Assembly: GCA_017527205.1 (NCBI GenBank)
Contig: JAFXQK010000056.1
Location: forward strand, 1-64,000
Length of the DNA stretch: 64,000 bases
Direction: 5' to 3'
Origin: Lachnospiraceae bacterium
GTDB taxonomy: Bacteria; Bacillota; Clostridia; Lachnospirales; Lachnospiraceae
The notes under the pieces were generated by a model. That model saw only the letters and a program-made list of their open reading frames with translations. It was not told the origin of the DNA and ran no database searches. Of the stretch, positions 43,281-50,562 are shown in pieces; the stretch's first letter is position 1; each line of letters opens with the position of its first letter. The translations under genes were made by a program, and so were the position numbers.

Positions 43281-46200
43281 ATTGTTTCGCTTCGCTCTCG
43301 CGTAATGCCTTCTGGGCGGAGGAGAGCATGAGCTTGATTCTGTTTAGCTGGTTTACTTCGCTGGCACCCGGATCATAGTCAATGGCAACAATATTCGATT
43401 CGGGATATGCCTTTCGGAGGGCCTTGATGACACCCTTGCCAACCACGTGATTCGGAAGGCAACCGAAGGGCTGAGTACAAACAATGTTGGGAACGCCCTC
43501 GTGGATCAGTTCTACCATTTCACCTGTCAAAAACCATCCCTCACCCGTCTGATTTCCGATGGAAACGATGGGCTCTGCAAACTCTACGGTCTTGCGAATC
43601 GGATTCGGCGGAACAAAGTGCTTACTCTTTTTGAATTCCTTATTGGAGGCACCACGAATTACGTGCTCTATGCCCCAAATGCCGAGCTTAGAAACGCGCG
43701 CAGCCTTTTTACTGGTGCCAAGGTGCTCTGCTTTGTAAATTTGATTATAGAAGCAGTAGAGCATGAAATCCATCAGATCAGGTACCACGGCCTCAGCGCC
43801 TTCGCTCTCCAAAAGTTCCACCAGATGGTTATTTCCGGCAGGTGAGAACTTCACGAGGATTTCTCCAACAATTCCAACGCGAGGCTTCTTTATGTCGAGA
43901 ACGGGAATCTGATCAAAGTCACGAATGATCTTGCGGCACAAAGTATTAAATTTCAAAAGGTTAATGTGCTTCTGGGAAACATAGTCCTGAGCAACCTTCA
44001 GCCACTTTTGGTGAACGGCGTCTACGCTGCCTGGAGTTGCCTCATAGGGACGCATGCGATAAACGCAGCGCATAAAGATGTCTCCGATTGCAGCGGAAAC
44101 AGAAGCACGAATCAATAAATCAAGGTTAATCGGGAAACCCGGATTGACCTCAATACCGCCGATGTTCAAAGAGATTACTGGAATATGCTCCATGCCTGCC
44201 TTCTTTAGGGCACGACGGATGAATCCGATATAGTTGGTCGCACGACAACCACCGCCGGTTTGCGTGATGATAATGGCAGTTCGATTTAAATCATATTCCC
44301 CGGATAGTAATGCCTCCATGATCTGTCCGACGACAAGCAGAGAGGGGTAGCAGGCATCATTGTTGACATATTTTAAACCGACGTCGACGGAATGCTTATT
44401 ATCATTTGAAAGCACTTTAAAATCATAGCCGATGGCCTGGAAGGCCTTTTCCCAAATATCGAAGTGAATGGGACTCATCTGAGGGCAGAGGATCGTGTAA
44501 TTCTTCCGCATTTCCTCCGTGAATACGACCTTATGAATGTTCGTAGGGTGGATTTCACGCTCTTTTCCAAGCTTCTCCCGTACGCGAATCGCTGATAGCA
44601 GGGAGCGAACACGGATTCTTGCAGCGCCGAGATTATTTACCTCGTCAATCTTTAAGCAGGTATAAATCTTGTCAGATCCAGACAAAATATCATTGACCTG
44701 ATCAGTCGTAACGGCATCCAGACCGCATCCGAAGGAATTCAGCTGGATCAAATCGAGGTTTTCCGTCGTGCGCACATAGGTTGCAGCCGCATAGAGACGG
44801 CTGTGATACATCCATTGGTCGGAGACAATCAATGGTCTGTCCGGACATCCGAGATGAGAGATGGAATCCTCGGTCAATACGGCAAGGCCATAAGAGGTAA
44901 TCAGCTCGGGAATGCCATGATTGATTTCAGGATCCAAGTGATAAGGGCGGCCTGCGAGGACAATGCCGCGCTTCCCCGTTTCCTTCAGATATTGCAAGGT
45001 TTCCTCGCCCTTTTTACAGATGTCCTTGCGCATGGAATCCAGTTCCTTCCAGCCAAGCTCACAGGCCTCGCGAATCTCTGCCGCAGGAATTTCGCTGAAT
45101 TCCTTCGTCAGAGATTGGCAGATGGTATCTACGCTGGCAAAGGACATGAATGGATTGCGCAGGCGAACCTTGCCGCTGGAGATGCTCTCCACGTTATTCT
45201 TAATATTCTCAGAATAGGACGTCACGATGGGACAGTTATAATGGTTATTGGCTTCTGGCGTCTCGTTTCTTTCATAGAACAGGGCGGGGTAGAAGATAAA
45301 GTCTACGCCCTGACTGATCAACCATTCCACGTGACCATGAGCCAGCTTCGCAGGATAACACTCTGACTCACTGGGAATGGACTCAATGCCGAGCTCATAA
45401 ATCTTACGATTAGAGACGGGAGAGAGTACCACGCGGTAGCCAAGCTTTGTAAAGAATACATGCCAGAAGGGATAATCCTCATACATGTTGAGAACCCTCG
45501 GAATGCCGACGGTTCCTCTAGGCGCCTTGTCTGCATCCAGAGAAGCATAGTGGAACAGCCTTTGAAGCTTGTACTCAAAAAGGTTCGGCATGTTCAAAGC
45601 ATTCTTTTGACCGCCAATGCCGCGTTCACAACGGTTGCCGGAGACATACTGACGTCCGCCTGAGAACTTATTGATTGTCAGACGACAGTTATTGGTACAG
45701 CCTTTGCACTTCGCCATGCTGGTCTCAAACTTCAATGAACAAATTTTCTCATAGGAGAGCATGGAGGTTTCATAGCCCTCCTCAAAGCGCTCGCGGGCAA
45801 TGAGTGCCGCACCGAAAGCGCCCATGATACCGGCAATGTCAGGACGAATGGCCTCACAATTGGCAATTTTTTCAAAGCTGCGTAGTACGGCATCATTATA
45901 GAACGTACCACCCTGTACGACGATTTCCTTTCCAAGCTCAGAAGCATCGGAAACCTTGATTACCTTGAACAAGGCATTTTTAATGACGGAATAGGCAAGG
46001 CCTGCGGAAATGTCAGCAACGGAAGCGCCTTCCTTCTGGGCCTGCTTTACTTTAGAATTCATAAATACGGTACAACGGGTACCAAGATCAATGGGATGCT
46101 CGGCAAACAGCGCCGCCTTGGCAAAATCCTGAACGCTATAATTCAGGGATTTAGCAAAGGTTTCGATAAAGGATCCGCACCCGGAGGAGCAGGCCTCGTT

Positions 46201-47589
46201 TAACTGAACGCTGTCAACGGTCTGATTCTTGATCTTAATGCATTTCATGTCCTGACCGCCAATGTCGAGAATGCAATCTACCTTGGGATTAAAGAATGCA
46301 GCGGCATAATAATGGGCAACGGTCTCTACCTCACCGTCATCCAAAAGAAAGGCAGCCTTCATCAGCGCTTCCCCGTAACCGGTGGAGCAGGAGCGTACGA
46401 TTTTTACGCCCTCAGGGAGCTGCTCAAAGATTTCCTTTAAGGAACCGATGGCCGTTGTCAAAGGACTTCCGCCGTTATTGCTATAAAAAGAGTACAGCAA
46501 TGAACCGTCTTCCCCGACAAGAGCAATTTTCGTCGTCGTGGAGCCGGAATCAATGCCTAAATAAGCATTTCCTCGATATTCCGAAAGCTTTGCGGTCTTT
46601 ACGTGACTCAAAGCATGACGAGCCTGAAAAGCATCGTAATCCTCTTTGGAGGCGAAGAGAGGCTCCATGCGTTCCACCTCGAATTCCATGTGGATTTCGG
46701 TGGAGAGCTTGCCAACCATTTCCTCCAAAGTATAGTGCGTGCCAGGTGCGGCTCCGGTTCCCTTGGTATTGGCAATGGCTTCGCTGGCATGAGCCTTTCC
46801 ATCGGCGGCATTCATCGCACTGCCCATGGCAGCGAATAGATGAGAGTTATCAAGATCTACCGTATGCTCATCATCCAGCTTCAGGGTACGAATAAAAGCG
46901 GCCTTCAGCTGATCCAGGAAATGTAATGGACCGCCCAGAAATGCAACGTGACCGCGGATCGGCTTACCGCAGGCAAGACCGGAAATCGTCTGATTGACAA
47001 CTGCCTGGAATATAGATGCAGCAAGATCCTCCTTGGTTGCACCTTCATTGATCAAGGGCTGGATGTCCGTTTTCGCAAACACGCCGCAGCGAGCAGCAAT
47101 CGTATAGAGAGAATGATAATTTTTCGCATATTCATTCAAACCAGATGCGTCCGTCTGAATCAGGGAGGCCATCTGATCAATAAAGGAGCCTGTACCGCCT
47201 GCACAGATACCGTTCATTCGCTGCTCAACGTTACCGCCTTCAAAATAGATAATCTTTGCATCTTCGCCGCCAAGCTCAATGGCAACGTCGGTCTTAGGTG
47301 CAAGCGTTTTCAAAGCCGTTGCTACGGCGATGACCTCCTGCGTAAAGGGAACCTGTAGGTGATTTGCGAGGGTCAGGCCGCCGGATCCTGTAATCATGGG
47401 GTAGAGCGTATAATTACCGAGCGCCTCATAGGCTTCCTGCAAAAGCGCAGACAGGGTTTCTCTGATATTAGCATAGTGACGTCTATAATCAGAAAAGAGT
47501 AGCTCGTTTTGTTCATTTAATATGGCAATCTTGACCGTTGTGGAACCAATGTCGATGCCAAGCATTGCTTCTTTCAAATTCTCTTGCAT
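43279..47589 (-). CDS. fused double HgdC-type activase and 2-hydroxyacyl-CoA dehydratase-like protein
   Basis: 1436 residues from the ATG at 47589, which has AAGGAAGG before it; an ATG eight codons earlier (47613) has none. Two activase (BadF/BcrA/HgdC, ASKHA) domains lie in tandem: LGIDIGSTTVKI with ELGGEDAKI and C129/C168, then YLGIDSGSTTTKIALVG with DIGGQDMKCI and GCGSF/GTRCTVF. C129 and C168 have the spacing (39) of the cluster cysteines I recall for HgdC. A cysteine motif CKGCTNNCR follows, then a DUF2229 region and a dehydratase-like region to the end. HgdC activases pass an electron with ATP hydrolysis to radical dehydratases. Here two activase units in one chain would form the dimer that shares the cluster. 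The real substrate is unknown. It is a single-gene unit with a good promoter. Confidence 0.87.
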   Translation of the reverse strand: MQENLKEAMLGIDIGSTTVKIAILNEQNELLFSDYRRHYANIRETLSALLQEAYEALGNYTLYPMITGSGGLTLANHLQVPFTQEVIAVATALKTLAPKTDVAIELGGEDAKIIYFEGGNVEQRMNGICAGGTGSFIDQMASLIQTDASGLNEYAKNYHSLYTIAARCGVFAKTDIQPLINEGATKEDLAASIFQAVVNQTISGLACGKPIRGHVAFLGGPLHFLDQLKAAFIRTLKLDDEHTVDLDNSHLFAAMGSAMNAADGKAHASEAIANTKGTGAAPGTHYTLEEMVGKLSTEIHMEFEVERMEPLFASKEDYDAFQARHALSHVKTAKLSEYRGNAYLGIDSGSTTTKIALVGEDGSLLYSFYSNNGGSPLTTAIGSLKEIFEQLPEGVKIVRSCSTGYGEALMKAAFLLDDGEVETVAHYYAAAFFNPKVDCILDIGGQDMKCIKIKNQTVDSVQLNEACSSGCGSFIETFAKSLNYSVQDFAKAALFAEHPIDLGTRCTVFMNSKVKQAQKEGASVADISAGLAYSVIKNALFKVIKVSDASELGKEIVVQGGTFYNDAVLRSFEKIANCEAIRPDIAGIMGAFGAALIARERFEEGYETSMLSYEKICSLKFETSMAKCKGCTNNCRLTINKFSGGRQYVSGNRCERGIGGQKNALNMPNLFEYKLQRLFHYASLDADKAPRGTVGIPRVLNMYEDYPFWHVFFTKLGYRVVLSPVSNRKIYELGIESIPSESECYPAKLAHGHVEWLISQGVDFIFYPALFYERNETPEANNHYNCPIVTSYSENIKNNVESISSGKVRLRNPFMSFASVDTICQSLTKEFSEIPAAEIREACELGWKELDSMRKDICKKGEETLQYLKETGKRGIVLAGRPYHLDPEINHGIPELITSYGLAVLTEDSISHLGCPDRPLIVSDQWMYHSRLYAAATYVRTTENLDLIQLNSFGCGLDAVTTDQVNDILSGSDKIYTCLKIDEVNNLGAARIRVRSLLSAIRVREKLGKEREIHPTNIHKVVFTEEMRKNYTILCPQMSPIHFDIWEKAFQAIGYDFKVLSNDNKHSVDVGLKYVNNDACYPSLLVVGQIMEALLSGEYDLNRTAIIITQTGGGCRATNYIGFIRRALKKAGMEHIPVISLNIGGIEVNPGFPINLDLLIRASVSAAIGDIFMRCVYRMRPYEATPGSVDAVHQKWLKVAQDYVSQKHINLLKFNTLCRKIIRDFDQIPVLDIKKPRVGIVGEILVKFSPAGNNHLVELLESEGAEAVVPDLMDFMLYCFYNQIYKAEHLGTSKKAARVSKLGIWGIEHVIRGASNKEFKKSKHFVPPNPIRKTVEFAEPIVSIGNQTGEGWFLTGEMVELIHEGVPNIVCTQPFGCLPNHVVGKGVIKALRKAYPESNIVAIDYDPGASEVNQLNRIKLMLSSAQKALRESEAKQ

Positions 47590-47621
47590 TGCGTAAAACC
47601 TTCCTTTTGACATTCTTTATG

Positions 47622-47650
47622 ATTATACGACAAAAGGACGCAAAAAGCAA
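47622..47650 (-). promoter_or_regulatory. sigma-A promoter of the activase/dehydratase gene
   Basis: On the minus strand TTGCTT (47650-47645), a 17-bp spacer and a perfect TATAAT (47627-47622), about 33 bp before the start codon. Confidence 0.75.
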
Positions 47651-47711
47651 CGAACAAAAAACGTAATTTCTTTAAAGATCCTTAAAAGAAAATAAAATCC
47701 GTCGCATTCGG

Positions 47712-47740
47712 TTTACTTCTGGGCGGCATAATGTTACAAT
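47712..47740 (+). promoter_or_regulatory. possible promoter reading into the repeat-rich leader
   Basis: TTTACT (47712-47717), a 17-bp spacer and TACAAT (47735-47740). If used, the transcript would carry the 62-bp and 17-bp repeats as a leader of about 510 nt before the rhomboid-like gene. Confidence 0.45.
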
Positions 47741-47838
47741 ACATCTATATGATCAGGTCTGATGAAAAACTCGGTGCTTGGTTGGAATCAGCTTTCTGGT
47801 AGGATTTTTACTTGTCGCAAGTTTTACGTGCAATCTAA

Positions 47839-48086
47839 GGAGGAAAAAACTACCTGGGAAGCCTAAAATAGCGATTTGGGTAGCTTTTGCCAGAATGTAC
47901 GGAGGAAAAAAACTACCAAAGAAGCCCAAATAGCGATTTAGGTAGCTTTTGCCAGAATGTACAAAGGAAAAAAACTACCAAAGAAGCCCAAATGGCGATT
48001 TGGGTAGCTATTGCCTGAATGTACGGAGAAAAAAAACTACCTGGGAAGCCTAAAATAGCGATTTAGGTAGCTTTTGCCAGAGTTCA
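47839..48086. repeat. 62-bp tandem repeat, four copies, each able to fold as a hairpin
   Basis: Units begin at 47839, 47901, 47963 and 48025. Each has the order GGAGG-like purines, an A run, ACTACC, a CC(C/T)AAAT arm, loop AGCG or GGCG, an ATTT(A/G)GG arm, TAGCTTTTGCC and usually GAATGTAC. The inner arms pair in every copy: unit 3 has CCCAAAT with ATTTGGG, unit 4 has CCTAAA with TTTAGG, so a C-G pair is replaced by T-A. Unit 1 has a T-G pair and unit 2 one mismatch. ACTACC can also pair with GGTAG, competing for the same G's. On the minus strand each hairpin is followed by a long T run. No spacers, so not CRISPR. Confidence 0.85.
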
Positions 48087-48129
48087 TATCTTGTAAATCA
48101 AATCGATGGAATCGTCTTAAAGCGAAAAT

Positions 48130-48231
48130 GATAAGTTTAAGACAATGATAAGCTTAAGACAATGATAAGCTTAAGACAATGATAAGCTTAAGACAATGAT
48201 AAGCTTAAGACAATAATAAGCTTAAGAAAAA
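48130..48231. repeat. 17-bp tandem repeat, six copies
   Basis: GATAAGCTTAAGACAAT repeats from 48130, with the first copy carrying GTTTAA and the last AATAAGCTTAAGAAAAA. The repeat ends about 20 bp before the next gene. Each unit contains overlapping short palindromes (TAAGCTTA and CTTAAG). Four middle copies are identical, so expansion is recent. Confidence 0.92.
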
Positions 48232-48253
48232 TAAATAGGAAAAGAGAAGTGAA

Positions 48254-49165
48254 ATGAGTAATTTTGAGAGAAAGTTTGGAAAATATGCGATACCGAATTT
48301 GACGATAATTATCATTGGCTGCTATGTGATTGGATATGTCATGCAGCTGATTAATGAGCGGTTTTTGGAGTTTTTGACCTTGGATCCTTATCAGATTTTG
48401 ATAAAGGGACAGGTTTGGAGGATTTTTACATGGATCATTGTTCCACCGGAATCCCTGGGGCTTTTTACGATCATCATGCTGATCTTTTATTATAGCATTG
48501 GAACGCTGATGGAGAGGACGCTTGGAACCTATAAGTACAACGTATATATCTTCAGAGGAATTTTGCTGACGGTAGTCGCAGCGCTTCTTTGCTTCGCGCT
48601 TACTTACTTTTTCCCACAGGCCATTCAATCGATTTATGATACGGCAAAGCTTTATTATTTTTCAATAACCGGAAACATGCCGGATCATATGCAGACGCTA
48701 AGTCTGTTATGGAACAGTGCTGCAGGCGTGTTCAGTACCTATTATATCAATATCTCCATTTTCCTTGCGTTTGCCATCGTTTATCCGGAGATGCAGGTCC
48801 TTTTGATGTTTGTCATCCCTGTCAAGGTAAAGTGGATGGGCATTCTCGATCTTGCAGTCATGGGCTATACCTTCTTTACCAGTAATATGTTTGTGAAATT
48901 TGCCATTGGGGCGGCACTTTTGAATATTGCGATCTTTTTCTTTTCCGTGAGAACGATGAACCATTTAAGACCCTCACAGGTAAAGCGCCGCGTGGAGTAC
49001 CAGCACAGGATGCAAAAGGCACAGTCTCTGACAAAGCATAAATGTGCAATTTGCGGTCAGACGGAAAAGGACAATCCGGAGCTAGAATTTCGTTTTTGTT
49101 CCAAGTGTAATGGTAATTATGAGTATTGCTCAAATCATCTTTATACGCATGAGCATGTAAAGTAA
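48254..49165 (+). CDS. rhomboid-like membrane protein, apparently inactive, with C-terminal zinc ribbon
   Basis: 303 residues from ATG 48254, with AGGAAAAGAGAAG before it. About six hydrophobic helices occupy residues 12-235. The pattern matches the rhomboid fold: GQVWRIFTWIIVPPE in the first loop and FAIVYPEMQVLLMFVIPVKVKWMG, the common sequence between helices 4 and 5. The catalytic GxSG is missing (NSAAGVFSTYY in its place) and no histidine is seen in the last helix, so it is probably not a protease. The C-terminal 45 residues have CAICGQ, FCSKCN and YCSNH, a zinc-binding module. Inactive rhomboids usually bind other membrane proteins. The role here is unknown. Confidence 0.75.
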   Translation: MSNFERKFGKYAIPNLTIIIIGCYVIGYVMQLINERFLEFLTLDPYQILIKGQVWRIFTWIIVPPESLGLFTIIMLIFYYSIGTLMERTLGTYKYNVYIFRGILLTVVAALLCFALTYFFPQAIQSIYDTAKLYYFSITGNMPDHMQTLSLLWNSAAGVFSTYYINISIFLAFAIVYPEMQVLLMFVIPVKVKWMGILDLAVMGYTFFTSNMFVKFAIGAALLNIAIFFFSVRTMNHLRPSQVKRRVEYQHRMQKAQSLTKHKCAICGQTEKDNPELEFRFCSKCNGNYEYCSNHLYTHEHVK

Positions 49166-49226
49166 CGCTTGCATGCGAAAGTGTTTGTAGCATGTAAAGT
49201 AAAGTTTGCATACGAAAGTGTTTGTA
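49153..49226. repeat. 37-bp direct duplication covering the stop codon of the rhomboid-like gene
   Basis: Copies at 49153-49189 and 49190-49226 differ at about three or four positions. The first copy contains the last codons and stop of the gene, and the second is only 3' untranslated sequence. Confidence 0.85.
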
Positions 49227-49346
49227 TCATCAATTAAGAAAATTTGGCTTGGACTTACCTGTATTTGAAGCCGGATGCAAAGAAATAAAGACGTTCAGAA
49301 TAAAAAGCTTAAGCAACAATAGGGAAGCAGTTAAGAGGTAGAAGCA

Positions 49347-50090
49347 ATGAATAAGGAATTAGAGTTTGCCAAAAAGCTGGAGGAAATCAAGGCACTGGCG
49401 AAGGAACAGGGAAATATGGTGACGCAGGAGCAGGTGCTGAATGCCTTTGAAGCGTTGGAGCTTTCCGGTGATCAGATGCAAATGGTGTATGATTATCTCC
49501 TGCAAAGCAAAATTGGCATTGGACAGCATTTGGATCCCGAGGATTTCCTCACTGAAAAGGAGCAGGATTATCTGGAGGAATATCTTGCGGAAATTGAAGG
49601 CCTTGCAGATGTTTCGGAGGGAGAAAAGGAAGCAATCACGCTCTCTGCCATGGCGGGTGATGCCGATGCACAGAGGAGACTGACCGAGATTTATCTAAAG
49701 GAGGTTCCTGAGATTGCAAAGCTTTATGCCGGACAGGGTGTTTTCCTTGAGGATCTGATCGGTGAGGGGAACGTTGCGCTGACCATTGGCGTGTCCATGT
49801 TGGGAAGTCAGGAGACGGCGGAGGAAGCTCTCGGCATGCTTGGCAAGATGATCATGGATGCCATGGAAATGCACGTTCAGGAGAATGCAGATGCCAAGAA
49901 GATTGATGCAAGGGTGGCTGAGAAAGTAAATCTTGTTGCAGATAAGGCAAAGGAGTTATCGGAGGAGTTGCGCCGTAACGTAACCATTCAGGAGCTGATG
50001 GAGGAAAGCGGGCTCTCGGAAAAGACAATTCGGGACGCCATTCGAATGAGCGGTTACAAGATCGAGGGCATTGATGCTGCAGGAGAATAA
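49347..50090 (+). CDS. sigma-70-like protein without promoter-recognition regions
   Basis: 247 residues. Residues about 10-70 resemble the acidic region 1.1 of primary sigma factors. Residues about 105-155 match regions 2.1-2.2 (GDADAQRRLTEIYLKEV, LAGQGV-like FLEDLIGEGNVALTIGVSML), which in sigma factors hold the RNA polymerase clamp. Residues about 190-240 match region 3 (NVTIQELMEESGLSEKTIRDAIRMS). The DNA-melting part 2.3, the -10-reading part 2.4 and the whole of region 4 are missing. So it may bind core polymerase but not recognise promoters. It precedes an unknown gene, 29 bp apart, and an M16 peptidase. Confidence 0.75.
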   Translation: MNKELEFAKKLEEIKALAKEQGNMVTQEQVLNAFEALELSGDQMQMVYDYLLQSKIGIGQHLDPEDFLTEKEQDYLEEYLAEIEGLADVSEGEKEAITLSAMAGDADAQRRLTEIYLKEVPEIAKLYAGQGVFLEDLIGEGNVALTIGVSMLGSQETAEEALGMLGKMIMDAMEMHVQENADAKKIDARVAEKVNLVADKAKELSEELRRNVTIQELMEESGLSEKTIRDAIRMSGYKIEGIDAAGE

Positions 50091-50119
50091 TGCTGCAGGA
50101 TTATAACAAGGAGAAGAAA

Positions 50120-50542
50120 ATGTCGGATCGAATCATTTACGAAGACGGAAAGTATGTCATGCAGGACGTCGGAACCTTGTATGTCGGAACGAAGTATCCA
50201 TTTGGAGAAATCCTGGAGAATGAAGAGATTCCCTTTAAGTTCCGGCTGCTCTGTGAGCGGTATTTACTTCCGGAGTCGGACAGGGAGGACACGCTTGAGA
50301 CGCACCTGTATTACCTGGATTCCAAGAGCTTTTCAGTGAAGATTTATAAACAGCTCCGAGCAAAGGTAAAGATTAATCTATTGGCTGAAAAGAAGGACAG
50401 GCAGGGACGCGCTGTCAGGGAATATGTCACAAAGAATTTGACCGTGGAGGAGCTGACGAAGCTTTCGACACAGGAGAAGGAAGCGCAGGGCGTGGTCATT
50501 CAAGAGCTTGCAGTCAGTAAATTTGCTTTAATGGCATTCTAA
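50120..50542 (+). CDS. conserved protein of unknown function
   Basis: 140 residues from ATG 50120, with AAGGAGAAGAAA directly before it; an ATG at 50090 overlapping the previous stop is less likely. No membrane helix, signal peptide or known motif is seen. The sequence is mixed alpha/beta, with YVMQDVGTLYVGTKYPFGEILE near the start and basic residues in the middle. I do not recognise the family. It lies between the sigma-like gene and the M16 peptidase gene (20 bp gap) and is probably co-transcribed with both. Confidence 0.75.
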   Translation: MSDRIIYEDGKYVMQDVGTLYVGTKYPFGEILENEEIPFKFRLLCERYLLPESDREDTLETHLYYLDSKSFSVKIYKQLRAKVKINLLAEKKDRQGRAVREYVTKNLTVEELTKLSTQEKEAQGVVIQELAVSKFALMAF

Positions 50543-50562
50543 AAAATAAAGTGAGGAAAAAC

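Noticed and set aside
47762..47866. 33-codon open frame running into the first 62-bp repeat
   Set aside because: No ribosome site, and composition is explained by the repeat.
47897..48060. Mini open frames of 12-16 codons (MYGGKKLPKKPK type) in each 62-bp repeat
   Set aside because: They arise from the A-rich repeat; no ribosome site is correctly placed, and base changes follow hairpin pairing rather than codons.
47839..48086. CRISPR-like array
   Set aside because: Units are contiguous 62-bp repeats without variable spacers and no cas genes are nearby.
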